From: Bin80 sp965261255
Lineage (GTDB): Bacteria; Bacteroidota; Rhodothermia; Rhodothermales; Bin80
Assembly: GCA_965261255.1 (NCBI GenBank)
Contig: CBDHCQ010000004.1
Coordinates: forward strand, 62,001-126,000
Direction: 5' to 3'
Length of the DNA: 64,000 nt
Made by a program: the position numbers and the translations under genes. Below the pieces are notes generated by a model, which was not told where the DNA came from, did not search any database, and worked only from the letters and a program-made list of their open reading frames with translations. Shown one piece after another: positions 1 to 10,237 of this stretch (its first letter is position 1; every line of letters begins with the position of its first letter).

Positions 1-448
1 CGGAACTCGCATCTGGCGGGAGACCTTCGCCATGGAACAGACGACCATCGACCACGGCAACGGAGTGGCCGGTGCTGTACGTGCTGGCAAACCGCGGGGA
101 CCATTCACCAGGGAGCACGCTTCCTGGCTGCACGAATCCCAGTTTGCCGGTCTCGCCATCGTATCGAACCAGATACCCGGTACCACCGGGTGGCGCGTCC
201 AGCATGCGGATATCCGCTGAATCCGCCGAAGCCTCAAACCAGGCATCATCACCCGGGCTCAGCAAGCCGGTCACAAAGACTTCTTCGTGCGGGCCAATGG
301 TGATATCCATAGGAATGAAGTATTTCCCTGCGGTCCAGGCCTGCCGGATCCACGTCGCAGGTCCGAAGGACTGCGCCGCGGCCGCCGCACTTAGCAGCAG
401 TAGGGGAAACAATCCCAGTATTAGCAGGCCAGACCGCTTAATTTGCAT
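1..448 (-). CDS. Secreted beta-propeller-like protein, N-terminal part (runs off the window)
   Basis: Translating the minus strand from the ATG at 448 gives 149 codons with no stop before the window edge. The N-terminus is a signal peptide: Lys/Arg, then a long Leu-rich core, then an Ala-rich cleavage site ending AAAAQS. The mature part has phrases such as ITIGPHEEVFVTG and GYLVRYDGETGKLGF, which resemble blades of secreted PQQ/SBBP-type beta-propellers. Only the first part is present, so the fold is a guess. No homologue is named with certainty. The gene points out of the window and has its own upstream gap of about 130 bases before the next relic. Confidence 0.6.
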   Translation of the reverse strand, partial: MQIKRSGLLILGLFPLLLLSAAAAAQSFGPATWIRQAWTAGKYFIPMDITIGPHEEVFVTGLLSPGDDAWFEASADSADIRMLDAPPGGTGYLVRYDGETGKLGFVQPGSVLPGEWSPRFASTYSTGHSVAVVDGRLFHGEGLPPDASS

Positions 449-580
449 GGCTTTACCGCAGTCCGTGTGGAATGATTAAAATTGACTCCATTAACAATAT
501 AGCCTACTCAAAAGAATCGTATCTGAAGTTTGACGCGATTCATCCTGGGATTGTGGGACGACTGTAAGATTGGCAAGGTG

Positions 581-874
581 CTACTTGGCTAGCATCATCA
601 TCTGGTTTCGCCGATACGTCGAAGTTTCCATACGCACAAAATACGCCCCGCTGGGCAACCGGGTCGCGTCAAAGGCCGCTGCATGCTCGCCCGCCGCCCG
701 AACATCATATACCAGCACCGCCACTTTCCGGCCCAGGACGTTGTAGACGGCGAGGCTGACGTGATCCTCTTCCTTGACTGCATACGCGATGGCGGTCACG
801 GGATTGAACGGATTCGGATAGACGGTGCGCAGCCCCGTTCCGAATGTTAATGATTCTTTGGCGCGGGGTTTCTG
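581..874 (-). pseudogene. Relic C-terminus with T9SS type A sorting domain
   Basis: The minus strand reads TVYPNPFNPVTAIAYAV, then VYNVLGRKVAVLVYD, then LPSGAYFVRME, and ends MMMLAK-stop. This is the standard type A C-terminal sorting domain recognised by the type IX secretion system (YPNPFNP motif, NxLGxxV strand, SGxYxxR strand). An in-frame TAG at 875-877 closes the frame directly upstream, so only about 97 codons remain and the secreted body of the protein is missing. It is best read as the tail of a decayed gene. A frameshift to an upstream body is possible, but nothing recognisable was seen in 878-1209. Confidence 0.75.
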
Positions 875-1209
875 CTATTTGAGTTGGACGCTCTGAGCTG
901 GCTCAGGCTGGTGGTTTCGGGAGGAGTTTAAGGCGATCATCGGGTGTAAAACATGGTCCGATGCTGTCCGATGTCACTACTTCATCGTCGTTGGACGCTT
1001 TTTTGCGGAGATCTGGACCTCTATCCCCAACATTTGCGGTAGAACCCCTTGTAGGAATTGACCTAAGGATGCAGAGGTAAGTGATGGCGGGTTAATCTTA
1101 CGCGAAAGTTCCCTCCATGCATGCAAGTCCTCCTGTAAATCTAGATCATCGATTTTACAACTGAAAGTTCGATCAATTCATTGATCGCTAAGTTACTTAT
1201 GGATGCCCC
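875..1209. other. Gap with no gene seen
   Basis: About 335 bases between the T9SS relic and the end of the S9 peptidase gene. Only very short open frames occur and none has a recognisable product. It may contain further decayed parts of the relic gene. Confidence 0.5.
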
Positions 1210-3597
1210 CTAAGGTCGAATGTGCGTCTCAAAAAGCTTTAGGATTCGACGGTACTCATCTGTCCAACTGGAGGGTTCCTGGAAACCATGCCCCTCAACG
1301 GGGTAGAGGGCAATCTCCCAATTCTCTTTGCCAAGTTCGATCAGACGCTGACCGAGCCGGACGATATCCTGAAATTGCACATTCAGGTCCACCATACCGT
1401 GCGGCATAAGTAGTGGATCCTCCAGCCCCTCCGCAAAATTGATGGGCGAACTGCGGGCGAAGGACAGGGAGTCAGTCGCAGGTGTATTCAGAATATTGGA
1501 AGTGTAGGTGTGATTATAATGCGCCCAGTCGGTAACGCTTCTCAGCGCTGCGCCGGCGCCGAAGTATTCTGGAGCGGTGAAGAGTGCCATGAGGGTAATG
1601 AAGCCTCCGTAAGAGCCGCCATAAATTCCAATTTGATCGGGGCCAATGCCATAAGTCTCCGTGATGTAACGGGATGCATCTACATAGTCCTGCAGATCAC
1701 GGCCACCCATGTGCCGATAGATCGCCGTGCGCCAGTCGCGACCATATCCTGCGGAGGCGCGATAATCAAGTTGCATGACTACGTAGCCCAGATCAGTCAG
1801 GAGGTTGTGAAACATGTATTCCCGATAGTAGCTGGACCATCCGTCGTGGACATTCTGCATATAGCCTGCTCCGTGTACAAAGAGCACGGCAGCACCGTTG
1901 GGCTCCGCCGGTTCAAAGACATGCGCCGGTATCATAGCACCGTCTGAGGCCTCGAACCGGCGCGTTTCTGGTGCACGCCACGGATAATCAAGCCATGTTT
2001 CTGTTTGTGAGTGTGTTACCCGTGTGGCTTCTTTCATGGGAACCTGCAAGAACACTTCGGGCGGACGTGTAGAGGCTGAATTCAGGACGCCAAGCATTTC
2101 TTCGTCGGGGCTGATAACCGCTGCATTACGGCCAGCGAGCGCTGTGAGCCGCTCACGCACTCCTCCAGTTACAGACATTTGATAGAAGTGGCGCACGGAG
2201 GATGAACCTTCACTGCTGGTGAAGAACCATGTACGCCCGTTACGGGAAAGTACGGGATCAAACACCTCAAACGGGCCGTCGGTCAGTTGTGCAATGTTGC
2301 CGGTTTCAACGTCAACCGTATACAGGTGGCTGTAGCCGCTTGCTTCGCTCTGGAAATAAAAATGTCGATTATCTGGCAGCCATCCACTGGTACTGCCACC
2401 TCCAAACCAGGAAATGCCGGGGCCGGCGATCCATGCTTCATCGTGCTGACGGTCCAGGAGGTCAAGCGTGCCCGTAGCTGGATCGAGGCGCGCCAGCCAT
2501 CGGTCCTTGTTATCATCCGCGCGAACTTCCAGGATGGCGTGCTCACCGTCTCCGCTCCAGAATGGGCCGTAGCTAAACAGTACACGCTTGGACTCGGACG
2601 AGTCCACAGCTACTCCTTCCTCACGCAAGTATTCCGGCACATCGTAAGCGCCTTCCAGTTGGTGCAGGTCAATCTGGTAGGTGGTGTCTCGTGTGAGATC
2701 CTGAATGTAGAGTGTACGGTCTTGTGGTGTAGCCCCAACCTTGGCCCGGGCCGGAAGCATTTCTGTGTACCCGCTCTCGGTGACCCAATCTATTGCCCGG
2801 GTACGCTTGTTTTGCGCAGGAGAGGAAGAGGTCACAAAGGATACATAGCGCTCAGTGGGATCCAGTCTGAGTTGAGATAAGGACCGTGATCCCCTGTACC
2901 ATGTCGGAGGTGGATCCAGGGCCTTTTGGTCCCGTTCGCGGGCAGATTCGCGCAGCTCGTCCTCTACCTGTTCCTGACGAATGATCTCGAAGAGCTCGGA
3001 TTGTTGGGCCTCAAGAAAAGCGTCCTGATCATCGGGATATGAGTCGCTCGGCTCATACCCGCTTCTGAGATCAGTGAGCTCTACCAGTGCACCTGAATCA
3101 AGAAAAAGCTTGTAGAGGTTATTGTCCCTTACGAAAATAACCGCGTCTCCTGCCAGCGCAAACCTTGGCGAGCCTTCAGAATCACGTGTTTGTGTCAAAC
3201 GTGTTTGTGTATTGGTAGCGCGGTCAAAAAGATATAGATCCCCTCCGCGAGCGTATACCTTACGGGAGAAATCGGCATCATAAACATGTTCGCCGTGCTG
3301 CCAGCCTGTAAACACAGGTCCCTGATTGAGCCGCTCATCACGGGCAACCTGTCGAGGAGTCAGATTATCGCGCGTGATTTTGAAGAGCGAATCACTCTCG
3401 AAAGCTCCCATTGGGTTCCAATTAAAGTAGAGCGTTTGCCCATCTTCGCTCCAGTATGGCATAGATGGCCAGTCCCCGATGTACGTAGCGGGATCCTGCA
3501 TAATGGTAGCAACAGAAAGTTCTGACTCCTGTGCAAACGTGGGGAGTGCAAGCAAAAGGATCAGAAAAGATGCAATGATAGGTTTGGAGGAATGCAT
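1210..3597 (-). CDS. Secreted S9 family (prolyl oligopeptidase / DPP-IV-like) serine peptidase
   Basis: The 795-residue protein begins with a signal peptide (Leu-rich core, cleavage near TFAQE) and is predicted to be exported. Residues about 30-540 form the beta-propeller part. The C-terminal third is an alpha/beta hydrolase with the S9 catalytic triad: Ser662 in GGSYGG, Asp737 in HGMVDLN and His770 in VEGHGF. Such enzymes cleave dipeptides or short peptides in the periplasm or at the surface. The stop codon of the upstream nuclease-helicase gene is one base before this ATG, so the two are probably cotranscribed although their functions are unrelated. Length is typical of S9B/S9C peptidases. 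Exact specificity cannot be read from the sequence. Confidence 0.93.
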   Translation of the reverse strand: MHSSKPIIASFLILLLALPTFAQESELSVATIMQDPATYIGDWPSMPYWSEDGQTLYFNWNPMGAFESDSLFKITRDNLTPRQVARDERLNQGPVFTGWQHGEHVYDADFSRKVYARGGDLYLFDRATNTQTRLTQTRDSEGSPRFALAGDAVIFVRDNNLYKLFLDSGALVELTDLRSGYEPSDSYPDDQDAFLEAQQSELFEIIRQEQVEDELRESARERDQKALDPPPTWYRGSRSLSQLRLDPTERYVSFVTSSSPAQNKRTRAIDWVTESGYTEMLPARAKVGATPQDRTLYIQDLTRDTTYQIDLHQLEGAYDVPEYLREEGVAVDSSESKRVLFSYGPFWSGDGEHAILEVRADDNKDRWLARLDPATGTLDLLDRQHDEAWIAGPGISWFGGGSTSGWLPDNRHFYFQSEASGYSHLYTVDVETGNIAQLTDGPFEVFDPVLSRNGRTWFFTSSEGSSSVRHFYQMSVTGGVRERLTALAGRNAAVISPDEEMLGVLNSASTRPPEVFLQVPMKEATRVTHSQTETWLDYPWRAPETRRFEASDGAMIPAHVFEPAEPNGAAVLFVHGAGYMQNVHDGWSSYYREYMFHNLLTDLGYVVMQLDYRASAGYGRDWRTAIYRHMGGRDLQDYVDASRYITETYGIGPDQIGIYGGSYGGFITLMALFTAPEYFGAGAALRSVTDWAHYNHTYTSNILNTPATDSLSFARSSPINFAEGLEDPLLMPHGMVDLNVQFQDIVRLGQRLIELGKENWEIALYPVEGHGFQEPSSWTDEYRRILKLFETHIRP

Positions 3598-3598
3598 G

Positions 3599-6500
3599 TT
3601 AAAAATCTAGTTCTAGAATGTCCAGAGCACAGAGTGCGTTCACAAGGCGGATTTGGTATGTAGTTTTGCAGCTTGATGCCAGCAGGCGCGGGGATGCAAA
3701 GGCTAGGCTCAGGGCTTTAGCACGGCTCAGAGCCACATTGATGCGTTCTCGGGACAACAAAAAATCCATGCCTCGGGGGGTATCCTCGGCGGAAGTTGAA
3801 GTCATCGATACTAGTGCTATAGCGGCCTCCTGACCTTGGAACTTGTCAACGGTACCAACTCTAATACTGTCCGGGAGCATGTTTCGCAGCATATTCACCT
3901 GAGCATTAAATGGGGCCACGACAATGATATCTTTAGGATGGATGGAACAGGTTTTTCTGGAGCGATCCGTCCATTTGCCTTTAAGCAGACGTTTGATGAT
4001 GGACTTGATAGCCAGCCCCTCCTCTTCGCATTGCTGCATGCGGGGTTCCTGGTGAGTGACCGGTACAAGATATGCGCCTGCCTCCGGGAGGTCGGCGGCA
4101 TGTATTGCCTGACGTGCGGTGACCCGACTTGCGCGGAGACGTCCTTCGTAAAATTGCGTGGAAATATACCTGCATAGCTTGGGATGCATACGCCAGGTTT
4201 CTCTCAGGAAGATGCCTCGACCGGGCTTTACCAGACGGTCGTTTCCGAGCATCCACTCCAGGCAGGAAAGGTTGGCCGGATCTGGATGACTGGCCTGAAT
4301 AACCTGGGGAAGCTGGCAAGGATCGCCGATCAGTACAACATTGTTTGTGCAAGAGGTCATACCTAACAGATTGGCTAGAGAGACCTGGCCTGCTTCATCG
4401 ACAAAAAGATAGTCGAATGTGTTGGCCATCTCCGGGCGACACAGGAGCCATGCCGTTCCCCCCACGATATCCGCATCAAAGAGTGCGGGGTCGCCATTTC
4501 TCGTTACGGATCCAACGTTGGGGTGTACACGCGCGCTAGCATTTTTGGACACTTTGTGCACAATGGTCGGGATCTGGGGGTGCTTGGCTGCATCAGCACA
4601 TCCGATAAGCACATTACGAATCGCTTCGTGACTGTTAGAAGAAACGGCAACCCGGTAGCCTTGGCGAACCAGGTATAGAATTGCCCGGGCTGATACGAAA
4701 GTTTTGCCCGTACCAGGAGGTCCCTGGACCGTCAGTACTGTGGACTGCATCCCGCTCACGGCCTGCTGCATCAGGGGCACTGATGAACGTTCGTCATCGT
4801 TCAGGACAGACATGTTGGACAAGTTTGGTGCTTTACGCTCAAGGAGGTCTTGGACTGCGGGGGGTGCCATTCCAGTGCATACGTCTCCAACTTGCCCACG
4901 AATGGCAGTTTCGATAACGTCAGTACGAATGGGCATAGGCGGAAGCAGGTCCAATGCATCGAGGAGACAGTCGGCTGACTTGTTCCCGACCTTTAATTTG
5001 ATGCGGCGTGCCTTTGTGTCAAACTCCTGGATACTGACTGTCTTGATATTGTTTTTATCCAACGCAACACAGGCATCTTTTTCAGCAGTCAGTTTCGTGA
5101 ACTGTGGAGGAAATTCGTATTCGCGTTCGACCGACCGCTTCACAGGATATGGTTCTCCGACAGCGCTGAGACTAGCAAGACAATTGGTGTCCTCAATCAG
5201 TTCCTCCGTGGACTTTTTGGCGGCATCAAACACCGACCAGGCCTGGGGTTTCTTTTCGCGGTAATGAAAGAGCCCCAGGCCAATCAGTGTTTTTTTCAGT
5301 TTGGCGGATATTGAGGAATTAAATACATGCTCTTTGAAGTTCTCGTTGGCTTGCTCCCGATCAAGCGCCCCTTGAGTTTGCGCGCTTTCCAGCTGTGCAG
5401 GTACCGACTCAACCAGATCGGAACGCAGTGAGAGCAGCCAGTCACGGAGTTTCTCCGTGGACTCGCAATCAACCCGGTTATAGTCCTCAAGCTCCTTGAG
5501 GTCCTGATCAGCGGTTGGATCTCCTGAATCCTGTTTGAGCCTCCAGTTGTTATAGGCAATGATTGATCCGGTTGCGGTCGTAACATCACCTGTTCGGCTT
5601 TCCATATAGAAGGCCTCCAGGCTTTTGAGCGAGTAATTGTTTTCGGATGTAAAGACGCCGCCGCGCACAACAGCGTAGAGATCAACAAACCTTTTTTCGC
5701 GCTGCCAACCGTCCAGCGTGTCTTCCCCGAAGCTATACTTGGTAGTCAGACGGCGGAGTGCAGTGAGTTCGTATGGAGCATAATGGTAGATACGTGCATT
5801 TGGAAATTGCTTGATTTGCTGTTGAAAAAATTCAAAGAGATCCTTGAGTGCCTGTTCCTCCTCAGAATGATTGTGGGCCCAGAGTGCTTTGAATCTCTTG
5901 CGATACCAGATTCCGTGTAGGTATTCCAGGTTTTCTTCTCCGTTTTCGCGGTAATGTGGATTGCCTTCTATATCATAGAAAAGGTCACCTGGGTCTGGTG
6001 TGGGCAGCAGATCAAATCCTTTTCCTTTAACATGGGGCCGAAGGACGGCAGTTGGCGCACCTCCCTGCTTTCGTGTTACTTGAAGTTGGGCTTGAGTACG
6101 CAGGCTCTGGGATGTTTTAAGAGCCATCTTGGCTACTTTGTCCCCCTCTTTGAGGGCCGCCAGAGCTGCCATGGTTTTTATACCCACATTTTCGAGGCGT
6201 ACAACCTGCTGTCCCCGGATGCCAGCTACCATATACAGGCTATCTTCGTCTATCCACTGATCATTACAACGGGTGCGCCAGCGACAAAGGCTGCACTCTG
6301 AGCAGCGTCTCGGACGTGTATCTTCGGGATGCGTCACAAACTGTTCGAGGCGGTCTCGCAACTGGCGCACATAGTCTGCGCACTCCGCCAGCCTGTGTGT
6401 CGACCGATCTCCCCGTCCAAGTTGGAGGTGTCCATACTCGGGTTCTGTCCCCTGAATTTTTGCCAGGAGGTCCGAATAAACGACCAGCTGCAGGATATGC

Positions 6501-6922
6501 TTAGGATCAGGAGTACGTTTGAGTTTCGTATCAACAACTTCATAGGAGAAAGGTCCAAGCCCAGAGGGTTTTTCGATGCGCTCTAAGAAATCTACATAAC
6601 CCTGCCAGTTTCCACCTTTGAGTGCGCCCTGGTAAACAACATCAACGCCACTCTTGAGTGCAGCAATAGTTTGGTCAACAGCATCAGGGCCACGTTTTAT
6701 GGAAACCACGTGCTTGCCTGCATTGTGGAGAGCATCCAGGTATGCCCGCTCATGTTCATCTCCCAGTTGGCTGAGCAGTTTCGCGTCTGCCGAGTCAGGT
6801 TCAGGCTCCAGGTCTTCACCATGCGCTTTTCTTAGATCAAGGTGCGTGGCGTGTTTACATGCGGAAAACCGTTGCAGATCTGATGCGTAAAGGCGAGGGG
6901 TACCGTCCGGACCGAGTATCAT
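3599..6922 (-). CDS. TM0106-family RecB-like nuclease / RNase H-like / UPF1-type SF1 helicase
   Basis: A single 1107-residue polypeptide with three enzymatic parts. Residues 1-220 are a RecB/Cas4-like nuclease: PD-(D/E)xK-type lysine in VVDTKL near 130 and a four-Cys iron-sulfur motif formed by Cys18-type FSACKH and the CSECSLC...RC cluster near 210. Around 315-500 is an RNase H-like exonuclease domain (FYDIEGNP, later YNRVDCEST). The C-terminal half is an SF1 helicase of the DNA2/NAM7/UPF1 group: Walker A GPPGTGKT near 735, DEAGQ near 842, GDPCQLPQ, DKFQGQEA and LSRERINVALSRAK. The architecture matches the TM0106 family of putative repair proteins at its normal length. It starts an apparent two-gene transcription unit with the S9 peptidase. 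Confidence 0.93.
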   Translation of the reverse strand: MILGPDGTPRLYASDLQRFSACKHATHLDLRKAHGEDLEPEPDSADAKLLSQLGDEHERAYLDALHNAGKHVVSIKRGPDAVDQTIAALKSGVDVVYQGALKGGNWQGYVDFLERIEKPSGLGPFSYEVVDTKLKRTPDPKHILQLVVYSDLLAKIQGTEPEYGHLQLGRGDRSTHRLAECADYVRQLRDRLEQFVTHPEDTRPRRCSECSLCRWRTRCNDQWIDEDSLYMVAGIRGQQVVRLENVGIKTMAALAALKEGDKVAKMALKTSQSLRTQAQLQVTRKQGGAPTAVLRPHVKGKGFDLLPTPDPGDLFYDIEGNPHYRENGEENLEYLHGIWYRKRFKALWAHNHSEEEQALKDLFEFFQQQIKQFPNARIYHYAPYELTALRRLTTKYSFGEDTLDGWQREKRFVDLYAVVRGGVFTSENNYSLKSLEAFYMESRTGDVTTATGSIIAYNNWRLKQDSGDPTADQDLKELEDYNRVDCESTEKLRDWLLSLRSDLVESVPAQLESAQTQGALDREQANENFKEHVFNSSISAKLKKTLIGLGLFHYREKKPQAWSVFDAAKKSTEELIEDTNCLASLSAVGEPYPVKRSVEREYEFPPQFTKLTAEKDACVALDKNNIKTVSIQEFDTKARRIKLKVGNKSADCLLDALDLLPPMPIRTDVIETAIRGQVGDVCTGMAPPAVQDLLERKAPNLSNMSVLNDDERSSVPLMQQAVSGMQSTVLTVQGPPGTGKTFVSARAILYLVRQGYRVAVSSNSHEAIRNVLIGCADAAKHPQIPTIVHKVSKNASARVHPNVGSVTRNGDPALFDADIVGGTAWLLCRPEMANTFDYLFVDEAGQVSLANLLGMTSCTNNVVLIGDPCQLPQVIQASHPDPANLSCLEWMLGNDRLVKPGRGIFLRETWRMHPKLCRYISTQFYEGRLRASRVTARQAIHAADLPEAGAYLVPVTHQEPRMQQCEEEGLAIKSIIKRLLKGKWTDRSRKTCSIHPKDIIVVAPFNAQVNMLRNMLPDSIRVGTVDKFQGQEAAIALVSMTSTSAEDTPRGMDFLLSRERINVALSRAKALSLAFASPRLLASSCKTTYQIRLVNALCALDILELDF

Positions 6923-7003
6923 GGCAATACTTTGTCATCGTAGCACAAAGTTAGTGCCAATGGCTTAATTTGACACACACCAATCAAATAATTTTCAGTT
7001 GCC

Positions 7004-8146
7004 ATGCGCAAGGCATTTTTACTAATTCCCGCAGTTTTACTGTTCGTCGCGGCCTATATCTATTGGCCAGATGATCTTCCACTGGATAAAATCAGTCTGC
7101 CAGAAGGGTTCACGATAGAGGTATACGCCGACAGTGTGCCCGATGCGAGACAGATGGCATTGTCGCCAAGTGGTGTATTGTATGTTGGTTCGCGCAGAGA
7201 CGGTACGGTGCATGCAGTTGTGGATTCGGATGGTGACATGAAGGGCGACGAGATATTCGTGATTGCTGAGGATCTTGTAATGCCGTCGGGGTTGGCGTAT
7301 CGGGAAGGATCGCTTTATGTTGCGGCGGTCAGTCGCATTCTTCGATATGATGATATTGATTCACATTTACAGGATCCGCCCGAGCCGGTGGTCGTTGTGG
7401 ATGACTTGCCAACGGAGCGGCATCATGGATGGAAGTTTATTGATTTCGGTCCAGATGGAAAGCTTTATGTTCCGGTAGGTGCTCCCTGCAATGTCTGTGA
7501 GCGACCAGATCCCTTTGCCACGGTCCTGCGCATGAACGCGGATGGGTCGGAACGCGAGGTTTATGCACGTGGTATTCGAAATTCTGTTGGCTTTGCCTGG
7601 CATCCGTCGACTGGTGAATTGTGGATTACGGATAATGGCAGCGATAACATAAGCGAGGACCCTGCGATCACGGATGATCTGCCGTCATGTGAGTTGAACC
7701 ATGCTCCAGAACCGGGTATGCACTTTGGGTATCCCTATTATCACCAGGGTGATACGCCAGATCCTGAGTTTGGAGAAGGTCATACAGCGGATGAGTTTAC
7801 TCCGCCCGCGATCTTGCTGGGCCCCCATGTGGCTCCCTTGGGGATTGATTTCTACACGGGGACGATGTTCCCGGAGTCATATCGGAATCAGGCATTTATT
7901 GCCGAGCATGGCTCATGGAACCGCAGGGAAAAGATTGGCTACCGGGTTAAGCTGGTTCATTTTGACGAGGATGGAATGGCTACAGGTCAGGAGGTATTTG
8001 CAGAAGGTTGGCTGGAAGGAGACACCAACTGGGGGCGTCCGGTTGATGTCGAGACACTTCCAGACGGCTCCATTTTGATCAGTGATGATCAGGCCAATGC
8101 CATATACCGGGTTACATATTCGGAAGAGGAAGAGGAAGGGGAATAG
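7004..8146 (+). CDS. Sorbosone dehydrogenase / PQQ-dependent sugar dehydrogenase-like beta-propeller
   Basis: 380 residues. An N-terminal hydrophobic segment (residues about 4-20) is a signal anchor or signal peptide. The rest matches the GDH/sorbosone dehydrogenase propeller family: early LPEGFTIEVYAD, then HHGWKFIDFGPDGKLYVPVG, CNVCE, RGIRNSVGFAWHP, GELWITDNGSD, AEHGSWNRR and the closing GSILISDDQANAIYRVTY. Family members oxidise aldoses or sorbosone with PQQ in the periplasm, but many are uncharacterised. The gene is divergent from the upstream helicase (81-base gap) and stands alone. The C-terminus is a short acidic run. Confidence 0.88.
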   Translation: MRKAFLLIPAVLLFVAAYIYWPDDLPLDKISLPEGFTIEVYADSVPDARQMALSPSGVLYVGSRRDGTVHAVVDSDGDMKGDEIFVIAEDLVMPSGLAYREGSLYVAAVSRILRYDDIDSHLQDPPEPVVVVDDLPTERHHGWKFIDFGPDGKLYVPVGAPCNVCERPDPFATVLRMNADGSEREVYARGIRNSVGFAWHPSTGELWITDNGSDNISEDPAITDDLPSCELNHAPEPGMHFGYPYYHQGDTPDPEFGEGHTADEFTPPAILLGPHVAPLGIDFYTGTMFPESYRNQAFIAEHGSWNRREKIGYRVKLVHFDEDGMATGQEVFAEGWLEGDTNWGRPVDVETLPDGSILISDDQANAIYRVTYSEEEEEGE

Positions 8147-8445
8147 GAGGTGTCTGCTCAACACCTCTGACCATCCAGTTCTTATGGTTTGTGTATCTGA
8201 TGCAGCGTAGAAATCAAAAGCTGCAGAAGCCCTAACCCGGGTCTGTTGTGTGGCGGGACCAGGTCCGCTGATCTGATTCCAGATACATCAGTCCCGAGTG
8301 CAGGGTGGATGGAAGTGACTCCCCGATGCGCACGCTCTTGAGAGGGACAGGCATGTACATTGCCGTCCAATTCATATTTTGGGATTCTGCGTAGTCTCTT
8401 GCGTTCGGCCTCCTGGAGAATTTCAGGTGTACTGGCCGGTCGCGG
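8147..8445. other. Gap with no gene supported
   Basis: Both strands were read. A minus-strand frame is open from inside the end of the decarboxylase gene to a TAG at 8232-8234, but its product resembles nothing I know and it has no convincing start. I call no gene. Confidence 0.45.
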
Positions 8446-9948
8446 TCAACTGTCTTTCAGTTTTTCTACGTGATCCTTTAAAATCTGCAGCGACACATCT
8501 ATGTCGTTGAGGTGCGTTCGGAATGAACCAACAGCCAATCTCAGCACTGTCGTGCTGTGAATGCGCGTTGAAGTCATAAAAACCCGGCCATCTGCATGCA
8601 GGTTGCGAACCAGTGCCTGGTTGAATAAGTTGGCATCCCCTCTTTTGGGGACGTATCGATAAGTAATGATAGACAGGTCAGGGCGTGATCCTACCTGAAA
8701 TCCGTCAAAGCTCTGGATGCGTTCGTAAGCGTATCGTGCCAAGTGGATTTTCTCTGACAGCGCTGCGCGGAACGGAGCTACCCCAAGAAGCTTCAACGGC
8801 AGCCACATGCGCAACCCACGAAAATGCTTGGACAACTCAGGTGACAGGTAAGCCGGAGAGAGTTCGTGTGCATCTGACTCCATATCAAGCATGTAGGCGC
8901 CACGACCTCCGTGCGCCTGTCCGAGGGCATTCTGGTCGCGCACCAAAAGGGCGCCCGAACCGAACGGTAAAAAGAGTGTCTTGTGTGGATCCAGAACGAG
9001 CGAGTCGGATTTATCGATGCCGGACAAAACTGCTCGACCTTCCGGGCAAAGTGCAAAGAACGCACCGTAAGCGCCATCAACATGTACCCAGAGGTTGTGT
9101 GCACGAGCGATTGAAGCGATGTCTTCCAGTGGATCGACCATCCCCGTATTGGTTGTGCCGGCAGAGGCTACAATTAACCATGGATTTAATCCAGCCGCTT
9201 TATCGGCGAGGATCCTTTTCTCGAGTGCGTCGGCTGACATTCGGCAGTGACCGTCCTCGCCAACTTTACGCCGCACGCAATTTCCCATACCAGCTACCCG
9301 AAGTGCTTTATCAACGCAGTGGTGCGTGTGTTTAGTCATGTAAACAATTGACCGATCATAGTCAATGCTGCGGAGCCCATGGGCTTCACGCGCCGTGATG
9401 ATGCCGGACAAATTGGCAATACTCCCACCAGATGCAAGGTATCCCCCGGCGCCTTTTGGATACCCAACAACTTCTGCCATCCATCGAACAAGCATATTCT
9501 CCATGCGGACTGCACCTGGGGCGGAATGAAATACACCGGCATATCGCCCCCCGATGGCTGCGAGAAAATCTCCGAATGCAGAATGTACCAACCCACCAGC
9601 CGGGATGTAGCCGAGGTACCGGGGTGATCCTGAGTTTAATCCTTGATGGTCAACATGCTCATATAGCAGCTGCAGTACCTCATCCAGTGGGATTCCCGTT
9701 TCTGTAATGGGAGATGACAGCAAACCAACGCTTCGGTCCTTCGATTCAACGAAAGCAGGCGTTTTACCAACGTTTGCAATATGCTGACGGGCGTATTCTT
9801 CAACTTTGGTGAAAAGGTTGTCCAATTGCTGAGCGTTCGGCTCCAGTACGCCGGCTCTACGCTCAAGCTCGGTCAATAGCTCGTAGTTAACCGGGATATC
9901 TGCGTTGGTATTGGTTTGAGTTTTCGTATTCTTTACAGATCTGAGCAT
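8446..9948 (-). CDS. Group II pyridoxal-phosphate-dependent decarboxylase (aromatic amino acid decarboxylase-like)
   Basis: 500 residues of the PLP fold type I, group II decarboxylase family (aromatic-L-amino-acid, glutamate and related decarboxylases). Diagnostic parts are NLSGIITAREA, the H-x-x-x-x-K region before the cofactor pocket, WVHVDGAYGAF (Asp that pairs with the pyridine nitrogen), and VLDPHKTLFLP carrying the Schiff-base lysine near residue 322. Family enzymes remove the alpha-carboxyl group of an amino acid to give an amine. The substrate cannot be told from sequence. The protein is somewhat longer than the typical 470-480 because of an extra N-terminal Asn/Thr-rich stretch, so the true start could be a little downstream. 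It is a single-gene unit, divergent from the aldolase gene. Confidence 0.92.
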   Translation of the reverse strand: MLRSVKNTKTQTNTNADIPVNYELLTELERRAGVLEPNAQQLDNLFTKVEEYARQHIANVGKTPAFVESKDRSVGLLSSPITETGIPLDEVLQLLYEHVDHQGLNSGSPRYLGYIPAGGLVHSAFGDFLAAIGGRYAGVFHSAPGAVRMENMLVRWMAEVVGYPKGAGGYLASGGSIANLSGIITAREAHGLRSIDYDRSIVYMTKHTHHCVDKALRVAGMGNCVRRKVGEDGHCRMSADALEKRILADKAAGLNPWLIVASAGTTNTGMVDPLEDIASIARAHNLWVHVDGAYGAFFALCPEGRAVLSGIDKSDSLVLDPHKTLFLPFGSGALLVRDQNALGQAHGGRGAYMLDMESDAHELSPAYLSPELSKHFRGLRMWLPLKLLGVAPFRAALSEKIHLARYAYERIQSFDGFQVGSRPDLSIITYRYVPKRGDANLFNQALVRNLHADGRVFMTSTRIHSTTVLRLAVGSFRTHLNDIDVSLQILKDHVEKLKDS

Positions 9949-10237
9949 GATATCCTTTATGATTTTATGTTGTGTGAGGTCTTATATTCCGACCCCAGCG
10001 GCAGCACAGGAGTTGACCTCTGGTATTCACCGGAGAGCTTGGCTTCCGGGGAAAATATCAAACAAGTGACGTACGACAACTCCTCACACGCTGGAGTTTA
10101 CCTCTCTTGGGATGCTGCCAGATCAACGCTTTTGGGAAAGAGCGCAGTAGTCCAGCGGGAAGCATTCCTCCAGTCCGACGACAGTTCCGTATACGCATAT
10201 CAGGAGGAAAAGCTTCACATCACGAAGATTAAATTTT